The notes under the pieces are model-generated. The model did no database searches, was not told the origin of the DNA, and saw only the letters and a list, made by a program, of their open reading frames with translations. Source: Pelotomaculum_C sp050950345 (GTDB taxonomy: Bacteria; Bacillota; Desulfotomaculia; Desulfotomaculales; Pelotomaculaceae). From it: DNA of 64,000 nucleotides. A program made the position numbers and the translations under genes. The stretch is from the NCBI GenBank assembly GCA_050950345.1, contig JBMNHK010000002.1:62001-126000 (forward strand), in the 5' to 3' direction. Below, one piece after another: positions 16,944 to 26,783 of this stretch (position 1 is the first letter of the stretch; the number at the start of each line of letters is the position of its first letter).

Positions 16944-19900
16944 CCTGAGCAGCAATGTTGCTAATATGGGAACTTTAAAAATACTTGATACCTGTACGTC
17001 TGTTAATTTCAACTCCGGTTATACGCAGCAGAATACAGGCACACTAGAATTTGATATAGGGGGGCTTAGTGACTTCACTCAGCTTGAGGTTACGGGAAAT
17101 GCAATTTTAAACGGTGAATTAAAGATTAATATACTGGGTGGTTATGTCCCTTCATCGGGCGACACTTTTGAAATTTTGACTTGCGGTTCAAGAACAGGCG
17201 AATTTGCATCTATCAGCAGCAACACAGATGGTATTACCTTTGAGCCAACCTATACTGACACCGGCCTTACATTGACTGTAAGTGAGGCGGCTTCGGTCAC
17301 CGTACCTACCGTACCGCAGAACTTCACCGCCACGCCCGGTGACACTCAGGTAGCACTAACTTGGGATGCTCCTGCCAGTGACGGCGGTGCCGTAATTTCG
17401 CACTACGAAGTGTCCGCCGATGATGGCACTACATGGGTTACGGCCAGCAGCAGCACCTTTCACACCTTCACCGGCTTAACTAACGGCACAGAATATGCCT
17501 TCAAAGTGCGGGCGGTCAACAGCGCCGGCAACGGTGCTGAGGCAAGCGCAGCGGCCACACCGACAGCGCCTGCGCCAACGCAGCCGGGACAGCTTTACAC
17601 ATGGGGCAACAATGTGCATGGGCAGTTGGGTGACGGTACTTTACAGGGTAAATCCATCCCCACACATATCGGCACAGCTGAAGACTGGACAACGGTAAGC
17701 GCAGGTGACCAGCATACGGTTGCCCTTAAATCGGACGGCAGCCTGTGGACCTGGGGAGATAACCATGAGGGTCGGTTGGGAGACGGCACATCCGAGCTCA
17801 GGAAGGATTCTCCCGTACGTATTGGCAGCGACAACGATTGGGCGGCAGCAGAGGCAGGAGATAATCATACAGTAGCCCTAAAAACCAACGGCAGCCTGTG
17901 GGCTTGGGGCGGAAATAGTTCTGGTCAGCTGGGGGACGATAGTTTTGAAAACAGGAATGTGCCAATCCTTATTGATGACGAGAGTACCTGGATCGCAGTG
18001 TCTGCCGGATTTTACCATACAGTAGCTCTGCAGGCAGACGGCAGTCTCTGGGCCTGGGGATACAATTCAAAGGGTCAATTGGGTGATGGTAGTACTACTT
18101 CTAAGAAAGTTCCCACCCAAATCAGCACTGAAGAGTGGGCTGCAGTATCCGCAGGAACAAATTTTACCGTGGCTCTGAAAGCGGATGGCAGTCTCTGGGC
18201 TTGGGGGTTGAACCACGTGGGCCAGTTAGGCGACGGGACTGTTGTAGATAAAAATGTTCCAACACGGGTCGGCAGCGATACTTGGTTGGCTGCAGCAGCA
18301 GGAGATAATCATGTTGTGGCCATAAAGGCAGACGGCAGTCTTTGGGCCTGGGGCGGCAATGAATATGGAGAACTTGGCAACGGATCCAGCGACGGCGTTT
18401 CAGATCCTCCTGCTCACCCTGTTCCCGCCCAGATTGGCACTGATACCGACTGGATCTTCGTAAGTACCAGCTATGCGCACAATGCGGCTTTTAAGACCGA
18501 CGGCAGCCTTTGGCTCTGGGGTTTAAGCTCAAGCGGACAATTGGGGGATAACACTACTGTTAGTAAGCTTACCCCCCAACGCCTTGACGGTGCTGGTACC
18601 TGGTTGGCTGTGGCCTGTGGCGGTAGTCATACAGTGGCCACGCTGGAAGCCGGGCTAACCGTACCTACCGTACCGCAGAACTTTACCGCAACGCCCGGTG
18701 ACACCCAGGTGGAGTTAAGCTGGGAAGCTCCGGCCAGTGACGGCGGTACCGCAATTTCCCATTACGAAGTGTCCGAAGATGGCGGCACTACATGGGTTGA
18801 GGCAAGCACCGGCACTTCTCATACTTTTACCGGTTTGACCAATGGTACGATGTACACCTTTAAGGTACGGGCGGTCAACAGCGCAGGCAATGGAGAGGAA
18901 GCAAGCATAACAGCCACACCTGAAGCATACGTCTGTGAGATCGGCGCAACCAAGTACACCACGCTGGGTCAGGCACTGGCCGCAGTAACAAGCGGGCAAA
19001 CCATTAAGCTGCTTAACAATAATACCCACACCTCACCCATCGAGGTAGACGGCAAGACAATCTACTTCGACTTGGGTAACTATGATCTTTTACTCGATAC
19101 CAGCGATAACCCCGATGAGTCAATTTATTATGTACTCACAGTAAAAAATGGCGGTAAAGTAAGGCTTGCCGGTACAGGAACGGGCAAGTTCAACGTTAAG
19201 AGCTCTTCCAATTCCATTAGTTACGGCATACAGGTTCTCGACGCCAACTCGGAAGTCACAGTGAATAATGTGGACGTGACAGGGGAAGGAGCTATCGGCA
19301 TTTATATGTACGGTTCCGGTGATTCCCTGGACGGCGGCATGATTACAGTGAACGGTCATATAATTGCCGGTGACATGGGAGTAAATGTTAATGCCAAAAA
19401 CGGCAGTGTGATTGTGAACGGTGACATAACGGCAGGTCATTCAGGCGTACAAGTAGCCGCAAATCCGGGAACAATAGTTACTGTAAATGGCAATATCAAT
19501 GTGCTTGGTACTACATGGCAAAGTCTAAAAGGTGCAGGAATCCTTGCCAGTGGGCAAACCACTGTTAAGGTTACCGGCGATGTAACAGGTCAGGGAACCA
19601 ATTACACTGGTGTTCATGCACAAGGCGGAAGTATTGAAGTAGAAGGGGATGTGATATCATCCGGCATAGGTGCAAAGGCAGAACAGAACGTTGGTTACCC
19701 GATTTACAATGGAGCTGTGACCATTGACGGCAGCCTTTCGGCGGGAACCCCATTTATCATAGTGGGAACCACCGAAAAAACTGCTGCCGACACAACCGAA
19801 CCGACCACTAAGCCCGGCTTTCTCACTTACTCGGATGGCACCAGTAACGTTTGGATCGGTAGCGTAGGCGGCCCCGTGGTCACGGCACCCGCCGCACCGC

Positions 19901-22632
19901 AAAACTTCACCGCCACGCCCGGTGACACTCAGGTGGCGTTAAGCTGGACTGCTCCCGCCAGTGATGGCGGCAGCGCCATCTTGAAATACCAGATATCGAA
20001 AGACAACGGTGCCAATTGGACTGATGTGGGTTTAAACACCTCCCATACTTTCACCGATTTAACCAACGGCACGGAATATACCTTTAAGGTGCGGGCGGTC
20101 AACAGCGCCGGCAACGGTGCTGAGGCCAGCGCAGCGGCTACGCCGACAGAATATGTCTGTGAGATCGGCACAATCAAGTATGCCACGCTGGATGCGGCCT
20201 TGGCGGCAGTCGGCATTGGAGAAACCAAAACGATTACTCTTCTGCAAAACATCGACTATGACCAGGGTATAGCTCTGGATAACCAAAAAATTACCTTTGA
20301 GCTAAACGAATATACATTAAACCTAGTCAGCTCAGTTGAGGGAGTTCACGCATTGGGTGTGTATAACGGAGGAGGTGTGGCTCTTTCCGGAACCGGCGCG
20401 TTAAATGTGACGGGACCGGCCAACGGCTGCGGAGTAACGGTACATTCAAACTCCGCCTTGTCTGAAGTCACCGTCACCAATGCCAGTGCCTTCGGACCTG
20501 ATTCTAAGGCCGCTCATACTTATGGTCAAGCCTCGCTTACTGTTTTGGGAGATGCAACGGCAACAGGTATCAGAAGCTATGGCATCCATGCCCAGGCAGG
20601 ATCTACCCTTGAGGTTCAGGGAAGTGTCAGCGCAGACCATGAGGGCGTTTGTGTCTCTGCTGCTACCGCCAGAGTCATGGGCAATGTACAATCCAGTGGC
20701 AACAATTTAATCGGAAATCCCGAAGGAATTGGCATCAGTGTATATAACGGAGCAGCGGAAATCGGAGGCAATGTTACTGCCAACCGGGTAGGCGCAATGA
20801 TGAGGGCCGGCGGCAGCATTACCCTTGACGGAATACTCACAGCTCCGGACTATATCCAGTTCGCCGACGATGACCCCATAACCATTGACGATTATGTACT
20901 TCCAACTACCAAGGCTGGTTATCGTACCTATCAGCAAAGCAGCAACACAGTATGGATCAAAGGTGAAGCGCCGCCTGCCCAATATTCCATCACGGTTGAA
21001 AACGACGGCAACGGAACAGCCAGCGCTAATATCGCTTCAGCTGCGGAAGGTGCTGAAATTACCCTTACAGCCACCCCCGCCAACGGATATCAGTTCAAGG
21101 AATGGCAGGTTATCAGCGGTGGTGTGACAATTTCAGTCAATAGCTTCATTATGCCGGGCCAAAGCGTAACAGTGAAAGCTATTTTTGAGCTAATTCCCGT
21201 ATCAACTTATACCGTAAACTTTTACAGCGACAGCTCTCTTTATGCCAGCAAAACCGTAACCAGCGGCTCCGCCCTCGGAGCTAGTTGGCCGAACAATCCA
21301 AGCAAAAGCGGATACAGCTTCGGCGGCTGGTTCACCGGGCAAAACGGTGCTGGAACACAATACACAAGCACCACCATTATCACTGCCGATGTGGATTTGT
21401 ATGCCAAATGGACGTATAACGGCAGTAGTTCAGGTTCTGGCAGAGGCAGGACTCCTTCAGTTCCTACCTATCAAGCACAAGTGAAGGCAGGAAGCGACAC
21501 GGAAAGGGCCTTCCTGGTCACAGTTAACAATAATACCGGAAACGCCTCCATAGAGGAAGATCCCTGGTCGACGAGACCTCAGGGAAGAACTATCGTCACC
21601 ATGCCTTCCATACCCGGCACCGGCACTTACTCGGTCGGCACATCGCTTGCCAATCTGTCCACAACTGATGTTCAGGGTATGCTGACTTTCAATACCGATG
21701 CAGGCAGCATCACAGTGTCCTCCAATATGCTGACCAGGATTGAGGACGCAGAGGGAAATAATGCACAGATCACCATTGGTAAGGGAGATAAATCCAACTT
21801 GCCGGAGGAAGTTAAGGACGCTATCGGAGACAGACCGTTGGTACAGCTCACACTGTCCATCGACGGTAAGCCAATCAACTGGAACAATCCGGAAGCGCCG
21901 GTTACGGTGTCGATTCCTTATACACCCACAGCCGCCGAGCTAGCCCACCCGGAAAGTATTGTAGTCTGGTACATCGACGGCAGCGGTAACACGGTACCGG
22001 TATCCAACGGGCAATACGACCCTGAAACCGGAACCGTAACCTTTACCACCACCCATTTCAGCTATTATGCCGTAGGCTACCATCAAGTGAACTTCAAGGA
22101 TGTGGTGAGTGATGCATGGTATGCGAAAGCGGTTTCCTTTATCGCTGCCAGGGAGATTACCACAGGTACCGGAAGCGGCAATTTCAGCCCCGAAGCCAAG
22201 CTTACCCGGGGACAGTTAATCGTCATGCTGATGAAGGCCTACGCCATAGCCCCCGACTTAAATCCACAAGATAACTTCGCGGACGCGGGCAGCGCATATT
22301 ACACCAGCTACCTGGCAGCGGCCAAGAGACTGGGCATATCAGCAGGCGTAGGAGACAATATGTTCGCACCGGAAAAGGAGATCACCCGACAGGAGATGTT
22401 CACTCTACTATGCAATGCACTGAAAGTTATCGGTCAGCTGCCACAGAATGATTCCGGTAAAGTGCTTTCCGACTTCTCGGATGCGGAGCAGATTGACTCT
22501 TGGGCTAAGGACGCACTGAATCTGCTGGTCAGAGCCGGAATCATCGGCGGCAGCAACGGAAAGCTATCTCCGCTCAATACGACCACCAGAGCGGAAATGG
22601 CACAGGTACTGTATAATCTGCTGGGGAAATAG
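16828..22632 (+). CDS. giant SLH surface protein: FnIII, RCC1 repeats, InlB-type repeat, three SLH domains
   Basis: The main part (about 1,900 residues; true joining near 16935) of a surface protein. In this frame: fibronectin III at about 157-250; seven RCC1-like repeats at 254-607 (pattern 'HTVALKSDGSLWTWG..GQLGDGT'); FnIII at 610-700; a beta-helix-like stretch; FnIII at about 1019-1110; a second beta-helix; an InlB/Listeria-Bacteroides repeat at about 1460-1530; and three SLH domains at 1750-1934 that bind secondary cell-wall polymer. The three FnIII copies are near identical, which favours recombination. Probably an adhesin or S-layer-attached protein; the frameshift near the N-terminus would separate it from its signal peptide. 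Confidence 0.85.
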   Translation: MHCLSMAASLDLQAVPKAAATSLSRKTKLWNWAETKAYNLSSNVANMGTLKILDTCTSVNFNSGYTQQNTGTLEFDIGGLSDFTQLEVTGNAILNGELKINILGGYVPSSGDTFEILTCGSRTGEFASISSNTDGITFEPTYTDTGLTLTVSEAASVTVPTVPQNFTATPGDTQVALTWDAPASDGGAVISHYEVSADDGTTWVTASSSTFHTFTGLTNGTEYAFKVRAVNSAGNGAEASAAATPTAPAPTQPGQLYTWGNNVHGQLGDGTLQGKSIPTHIGTAEDWTTVSAGDQHTVALKSDGSLWTWGDNHEGRLGDGTSELRKDSPVRIGSDNDWAAAEAGDNHTVALKTNGSLWAWGGNSSGQLGDDSFENRNVPILIDDESTWIAVSAGFYHTVALQADGSLWAWGYNSKGQLGDGSTTSKKVPTQISTEEWAAVSAGTNFTVALKADGSLWAWGLNHVGQLGDGTVVDKNVPTRVGSDTWLAAAAGDNHVVAIKADGSLWAWGGNEYGELGNGSSDGVSDPPAHPVPAQIGTDTDWIFVSTSYAHNAAFKTDGSLWLWGLSSSGQLGDNTTVSKLTPQRLDGAGTWLAVACGGSHTVATLEAGLTVPTVPQNFTATPGDTQVELSWEAPASDGGTAISHYEVSEDGGTTWVEASTGTSHTFTGLTNGTMYTFKVRAVNSAGNGEEASITATPEAYVCEIGATKYTTLGQALAAVTSGQTIKLLNNNTHTSPIEVDGKTIYFDLGNYDLLLDTSDNPDESIYYVLTVKNGGKVRLAGTGTGKFNVKSSSNSISYGIQVLDANSEVTVNNVDVTGEGAIGIYMYGSGDSLDGGMITVNGHIIAGDMGVNVNAKNGSVIVNGDITAGHSGVQVAANPGTIVTVNGNINVLGTTWQSLKGAGILASGQTTVKVTGDVTGQGTNYTGVHAQGGSIEVEGDVISSGIGAKAEQNVGYPIYNGAVTIDGSLSAGTPFIIVGTTEKTAADTTEPTTKPGFLTYSDGTSNVWIGSVGGPVVTAPAAPQNFTATPGDTQVALSWTAPASDGGSAILKYQISKDNGANWTDVGLNTSHTFTDLTNGTEYTFKVRAVNSAGNGAEASAAATPTEYVCEIGTIKYATLDAALAAVGIGETKTITLLQNIDYDQGIALDNQKITFELNEYTLNLVSSVEGVHALGVYNGGGVALSGTGALNVTGPANGCGVTVHSNSALSEVTVTNASAFGPDSKAAHTYGQASLTVLGDATATGIRSYGIHAQAGSTLEVQGSVSADHEGVCVSAATARVMGNVQSSGNNLIGNPEGIGISVYNGAAEIGGNVTANRVGAMMRAGGSITLDGILTAPDYIQFADDDPITIDDYVLPTTKAGYRTYQQSSNTVWIKGEAPPAQYSITVENDGNGTASANIASAAEGAEITLTATPANGYQFKEWQVISGGVTISVNSFIMPGQSVTVKAIFELIPVSTYTVNFYSDSSLYASKTVTSGSALGASWPNNPSKSGYSFGGWFTGQNGAGTQYTSTTIITADVDLYAKWTYNGSSSGSGRGRTPSVPTYQAQVKAGSDTERAFLVTVNNNTGNASIEEDPWSTRPQGRTIVTMPSIPGTGTYSVGTSLANLSTTDVQGMLTFNTDAGSITVSSNMLTRIEDAEGNNAQITIGKGDKSNLPEEVKDAIGDRPLVQLTLSIDGKPINWNNPEAPVTVSIPYTPTAAELAHPESIVVWYIDGSGNTVPVSNGQYDPETGTVTFTTTHFSYYAVGYHQVNFKDVVSDAWYAKAVSFIAAREITTGTGSGNFSPEAKLTRGQLIVMLMKAYAIAPDLNPQDNFADAGSAYYTSYLAAAKRLGISAGVGDNMFAPEKEITRQEMFTLLCNALKVIGQLPQNDSGKVLSDFSDAEQIDSWAKDALNLLVRAGIIGGSNGKLSPLNTTTRAEMAQVLYNLLGK

Positions 22633-22665
22633 AGCTAAGAATTAAGAAAATACTTGGAAACGTAA

Positions 22666-22693
22666 GCGAGGCACTTCACTTGAAGCGCCTCGC
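22666..22693 (+). terminator. hairpin terminator after the SLH gene
   Basis: GCGAGGC-a-CTTCA / TGAAG-c-GCCTCGC forms a 12-pair stem with one internal A/C mismatch and a two-base loop; a T-rich tract (TTGATGTTTTGTTGTTTT) follows. Confidence 0.75.
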
Positions 22694-23402
22694 TTGATGT
22701 TTTGTTGTTTTCTGTTCAATTTAGTTTAACGGTTACAACAAATCGCAAGTTGAATAAACACATGAACTTTTGATGGTTTTTGGGTGGTTATGAAACGGTA
22801 GTTGTTTTTTATTATATACCAATAAATGGAAACCAATGATTTCCGGCATCCCCATTATCTTTATAATCCTAAACCATTCCGCCGGAGTTGTGACTCAAGC
22901 AACGGAATAGTGGTTCTTTTAAATCTTAATATGCATATTGAAAATATAAAGAAAAGGGCGCGTGGGAGGGTGCAAAATGCACACCCCCCTTAACAAATCG
23001 TTTAACATTAGATAAGGGGTGTGCATTGTATCATTTGTTAGTAGATTAGCCAAATATGAAAAAACAAACAACCCAGTGCTTTTACAGATAGCCTGGGTTT
23101 TCTTCATTCTAACCTTTATTAGAGGAGAATAGTTTAGGGTGGAGAAAAATGTAAATAGGTGCTGCTTCAATGACAAATGAAAGGCAGCAAAAAGAACGTC
23201 CCCGTGACAAGTTATTAGTTTGATTATACATGCTTTTGTCATAGTCATAAATCATGCAGTGGGTTTTTAGCTTTTCCACAACGGTTGGGCAAGCTGTTAA
23301 GCTAAATGCGCTCAAGAGGATACAAAAATATGTTCCGCAACTGGAGCCGCTGCCTGCACTGAAGAAGTCTCGTTATGGCATGGAGATTATCATGATGTTA
23401 TA
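22694..23402. other. gene-free stretch with repeat remnants
   Basis: No supportable complete gene. It contains a long inverted repeat with a dispersed partner (22976-23042), a hairpin near 23069-23100 (ACCCAG / CTGGGT then TTTTCTT) that could end transcription, and an 'AACGTCCCCGTGAC' REP-type sequence near 23196. Bases about 23308-23402 read 'ALKRIQKYVPQLEPLPALKKSRYG' before a stop and may be the tail of a lost gene. Confidence 0.5.
22976..23042. repeat. inverted repeat with a copy at 26.45 kb
   Basis: AATGCACACCCC (22976-22987) and GGGGTGTGCATT (23016-23027) are perfect 12-base inverted arms, with TTA/TAA next to them inside. The right side, GGGGTGTGCATTGTATCATTTGTTAG, recurs with small changes at 26456-26485. 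This suggests ends of a small mobile element whose centre is here only about 30 bases. Confidence 0.6.
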
Positions 23403-23426
23403 ATGGGTTATACGAGGTGGATAATG

Positions 23427-23891
23427 ATGATTTACCTTGATGTATGTTGTCTGAACCGTCCTTTTGATGACCAGACCCAAGAGAGGATCCGGCTTGAATC
23501 TGAAGCTGTTTTGTCAATTCTTTCTGCTTGTGAAGCAGGAAAATGGTATTTGGTAGGTAGTGAAGCCATTGATTATGAAGTCTCAGTCACTCCTGACCTT
23601 GAAAAGAAACAAAAGGTTGGTGTTTTAACTAGTATAGCCCATGAAAGAATAGTTGTGGATGAAGGAGTGAAAAAACGAGCCAATTATCTAGTGGGTATAG
23701 GATTTAAGCCATTTGATGCTTTGCATCTTGCCTGTGCTGAAAGTGTGGTTGCCGAAGTGCTCCTTACGACTGATGACAAGTTCCTAATTAAAGCTAAAAA
23801 GAATAAAAATAAACTGAGGGTAAGAGTTGAAAATCCAGTAATATGGTTTTTAGAGGTGATACAAAATGCAGATGCAAACGATGAGTCCTAA
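23427..23891 (+). CDS. PIN-domain ribonuclease toxin
   Basis: About 154 residues of PIN fold (VapC-like). It begins 'MIYLDVCCLNRPFDD', with the first catalytic aspartate in YLD, then 'PFDALHLACAE' and 'LLTTDDKFL' holding the later acidic residues. An in-frame ATG at 23403 exists, but ATG 23427 lies 6 bases after GAGGTGG and fits the family start. PIN toxins cut RNA, often tRNA. It overlaps the next small gene by 26 bases, and both are likely one toxin-antitoxin-like unit with the order reversed from usual vapBC. Confidence 0.82.
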   Translation: MIYLDVCCLNRPFDDQTQERIRLESEAVLSILSACEAGKWYLVGSEAIDYEVSVTPDLEKKQKVGVLTSIAHERIVVDEGVKKRANYLVGIGFKPFDALHLACAESVVAEVLLTTDDKFLIKAKKNKNKLRVRVENPVIWFLEVIQNADANDES

Positions 23892-24084
23892 TCAGCTTCG
23901 AAAAGCTGGCTTAGCAGCCCTGGCAAAATCTTTAGGGCCTGCAGGAATGGCTCGATTCATCCAGCAGTATGACGTAGGGATGGGTGATTATACAAAAGAT
24001 AGAAGTAACTGGCTAAATGATATGAGTTTGGATGAAATCATCCAAGATATTAATAGAGTGCGAAATAATAAGAAGGAAAAATAA
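23866..24084 (+). CDS. small PIN-associated protein, candidate antitoxin
   Basis: A 72-residue protein starting inside the end of the PIN gene (26-base overlap). Sequence: 'RKAGLAALAKSLGPAGMARFIQQYDVGMGDYTKDR' then 'MSLDEIIQDINRVR'. I recall similar short proteins beside PIN genes in several phyla, but cannot name a family. It shows no recognisable ribbon-helix-helix or AbrB DNA-binding motif. The role as antitoxin is inferred from coupling only. Confidence 0.6.
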   Translation: MQMQTMSPNQLRKAGLAALAKSLGPAGMARFIQQYDVGMGDYTKDRSNWLNDMSLDEIIQDINRVRNNKKEK

Positions 24085-24097
24085 TGCAGGCAGGTTC

Positions 24098-24521
24098 CTA
24101 TTGGAATAAGCAGGTCAAGTGACAAGACAATCCTGCACTCATTACACTCATATTATGTGGACAGGGTTTCATGTAACTTTGAAGAAGGCGCTTTTTTAGC
24201 GTATGTTTTTCCGCTGTTGATTTGAAATGGTACGGCCCGCCTCCACCACCATCAATATCCAGAAGTATTTTTACTTCTATTTCATCTTTATACACAGTCA
24301 CCTGCTCCACGTAGTTGGATATGAATTTTTTGCAGGCATCAATATCTTTATTCTCAATATGCTGCTGGTGTTGCTCAAGATAAGATTCAACCATATCTTG
24401 AGTAAAGGGCAGCTTTTATTTTTTTGTCCAGCTCTCTAATACGGTTTTGTAGCAGTGTTTTATTGGATTCCAGTTCCTTTATCTTGCTCACTATAGTTTC
24501 AACTTGTTGCTCAGCGCCCAT
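24098..24521 (-). pseudogene. serine recombinase, C-terminal remnant
   Basis: Minus-strand pieces of a large serine recombinase tail. An N-terminal piece from ATG 24521 reads a coiled coil (EQQVETIVSKIKELESN...RIRELDKKIK), then a frameshift, then 'MVESYLEQHQQHIENKDIDACKKFISNYVEQVTVYKDEIEVKILLD', which matches the 'V..V.VY.D.V.V' end of the family. No catalytic or recombinase domain remains. It is unrelated in position to the truncated recombinase at 12.5-13.9 kb, so a second mobile element once stood here. Confidence 0.7.
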
Positions 24522-24847
24522 GGCCAACACACCAGATTAACTACCATCTATTGATAAAAAGTATTTTATCGGTGGGTGGTTTTTATATTGCCTGAAAGTC
24601 TAGTAATACACTAGCAATACAGCCGTTCCTGCGTTTCTGCGGAGCGATTTTGTTGTTTTGGTGATGACGGACTCATATTAATTAGCTATCCCAGTTAGTC
24701 AGCAATCTGTTATAGGGTCGCGGCAAAAAACATAGTAGTATAAGCATATTCAAAATGATAAAATGTTTTTAACCAGCAAATAAAACAAAATAAGGAAAAT
24801 AATATGAAGTATTTTGCTAATAGTGTTTATTAATGAGGTAGCAACTA

Positions 24848-26086
24848 ATGAGTAAATCAAATATATGGACTAAAGATTTTATCATCGTCTTCTTTGTGAG
24901 TTTGTTTTTAGCTTTGAATTACTACCTGTTAATGGCTGTTATATCGGTATATGCAATGGATACTTTCGCGTCTTCTCCCAGTGAAGCCGGGCTTGCCTCC
25001 AGCATATTTGTAATCGGTGGACTGATTGCCCGTCTGTTTACAGGTAAATGGAATGAACTAGTTGGTCAAAAGAGATTGCTTTATGCGGGCTTGATTTTAG
25101 GTTTATTAACGAGTTTACTTTATTTTGCAGTTAATAATATTATATTCCTTTTAGTAGTACGCTTTTTTCATGGTGTATCTTTTGGTATTTCCAGCACCTT
25201 AATGCTGACTATTGCAGCTAATATTGTTCCCCGTGAAAGACTTGGTGAGGGGCTGGGCTATTTTATGCTAAGTGTCACACTGGCAACAGCTATTGGCCCT
25301 TTTTTAGGCATGTATCTGACCCAACATGGCAGCTTCAATATGATCTTTACTGTTTGTACAATTGCAGCAGTATTGGCTCTTCTTAATAACTTATTTTTAT
25401 CTGTTCCTAGAATAGCAATAACGAAAGAACAGCGGGAGGAACTGAAAGGTTTTAAATTAAGCAATTTTTTTGAATATAGAGCCATTCCAATCGCCCTAGT
25501 TTGTTTGATGAGTTACGGTTGTTATTCAAGCATCCTTGCTTTCCTTACCGCATATGCCAAGCAAATTAATTTATTGAATGCAGCCAGTGTTTTTTTTGTT
25601 ATATATGCTGTCGTAATCTTAGTTTCCAGACCGTTTACAGGTCGCTTGTTTGACGCAAAAGGTGAAAATATCAACATGTATCCAGCATTTATAATATATA
25701 TAATAGGGTTTATTATCCTCAGTACAGCTAATCATGGGTTTAACATATTACTGGCGGCGGTTTTTGTAGGGCTCGGATTTGGTACAATTCAATCCAGCAG
25801 TCAAGCTATTTGCGTTAAGGTGACTCCTTCGCACAGGTTAGGATTGGCTAATTCGACGCTATATATATTCTTAGACACGGGAATAGCAGTGGGGCCCTAT
25901 ATATCCGGATTACTAATTCCTTTAATAAATTACAGAGGATTATACTTGACCATGGCTATAGTTACATTGGGCACAATGTTCTTATATTATCTTCTGCACG
26001 GAAAAAAGGCAGGGCATGCGACGGAGGAAATTCAGACGGAAAGCAGCAATAGGAATGATGACCAAGCTGCCGGCATGGAAGGATAA
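24848..26086 (+). CDS. MFS transporter
   Basis: A 412-residue major facilitator with 12 hydrophobic helices. Family features are 'ARLFTGKWNELVGQKRLLYAG' in the loop between helices 2 and 3 (motif A-like), 'RFFHGVSFGISSTLMLTIAANIVP' in helix 4 and 'VSRPFTGRLFDAKGENINMYPA' in the second half. It resembles drug/metabolite efflux carriers of the YfcJ/YhhS type, but substrate cannot be told. The tail is hydrophilic. No obvious neighbour sets its function. Start at ATG 24848 follows ATGAGGTAGC, a modest ribosome site. Confidence 0.85.
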   Translation: MSKSNIWTKDFIIVFFVSLFLALNYYLLMAVISVYAMDTFASSPSEAGLASSIFVIGGLIARLFTGKWNELVGQKRLLYAGLILGLLTSLLYFAVNNIIFLLVVRFFHGVSFGISSTLMLTIAANIVPRERLGEGLGYFMLSVTLATAIGPFLGMYLTQHGSFNMIFTVCTIAAVLALLNNLFLSVPRIAITKEQREELKGFKLSNFFEYRAIPIALVCLMSYGCYSSILAFLTAYAKQINLLNAASVFFVIYAVVILVSRPFTGRLFDAKGENINMYPAFIIYIIGFIILSTANHGFNILLAAVFVGLGFGTIQSSSQAICVKVTPSHRLGLANSTLYIFLDTGIAVGPYISGLLIPLINYRGLYLTMAIVTLGTMFLYYLLHGKKAGHATEEIQTESSNRNDDQAAGMEG

Positions 26087-26129
26087 AAATTAGAACTGTA
26101 TATCAATATATCATCAACCCTGTGATATG

Positions 26130-26172
26130 CGTAAAAAACAGGAGTCAAAATCTCATTGGTCCTGCTTTTTTA
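26130..26172 (+). terminator. terminator after the MFS gene
   Basis: CAGGA pairs with TCCTG across a 19-base AT-rich loop, with A-run before and TTTTTT after (AAAAAACAGGA...TCCTGCTTTTTT). Confidence 0.5.
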
Positions 26173-26783
26173 CCAGGTTGTCTTTTGAAATCACCGTAGC
26201 GGCAGGGCAGGCTCCTGTGGCATATCAGTTGGCAGAAGGGCTGTACTCGGCTGATTCGACCGGTGTTCGATATTGCTGAGATTGTTTTAGGAGATGAAGA
26301 CTATTTGAGAATTGCCGACAATATGGCAAAAGCATTTGGATGATATCGAAATGACTGAGCAGTATTTTACAACTTATAACTCAGTGACGCCGGAGCACAC
26401 AATGTCAGCACCAAAGGGCGTTCATTATTTGCTTGCTGTAAAGCAATGATTCAGGGGGTGTGCATTTGTATCATTTTATCGTTAGGGGTAGCATTTTTCG
26501 AAGTCATTTCTGAAAATAATGGAAATAACGACCATTTCAGCTTATAATAGAGCTTAAGCAGGAAAAACGTGGATTATCGTGCAATCATAGCTTCTCCAGA
26601 GTGCTGCAATACCATATTTGCTATTTTTCATTAGGTGTGGTCTCGAACCGTTCCCCTGTCATGTCTGAGACGTATCACTCTGACAAGAGAACCGTCCCCG
26701 TGTCAGACTCGATGTGACAAGGGAACCGTCCCCCTGTCAGAACTGACTGTTATGATGGGGTTAAATTAAGGAGTATGATCATA
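26173..26783. other. decayed stretch with gene scraps and REP sequences
   Basis: No intact gene. Fragments read as protein in short pieces, e.g. 'DIAEIVLGDEDYLRIADNMAKAFG' then stop (about 26265-26343) and 'MTEQYFTTYNSVTPEHTMSAPKGVHYLLAVKQ' split over about 26350-26448; families not recognised. At 26454-26490 lies a copy of the repeat of 23.0 kb, and at 26645-26740 three REP-type units. Confidence 0.5.
26645..26740. repeat. three GTCCCC-type REP units
   Basis: GAACCGTTCCCCTGTC (26645-26660), TGACAAGAGAACCGTCCCCG... (26681-26706) and TGACAAGGGAACCGTCCCCC... (26715-26740) are variants of one unit. They resemble, but are not identical to, the REP sequences tied to the RAYT gene at 48 kb. Confidence 0.75.

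Noticed and set aside
17299..20150. Repeated DNA of the FnIII modules as mobile repeats
   Set aside because: The three copies are in frame and encode the same protein domain, so they are internal gene repeats.
26265..26448. Scraps suspected to be a methyltransferase or reductase remnant
   Set aside because: Too short and broken to assign a family by eye.
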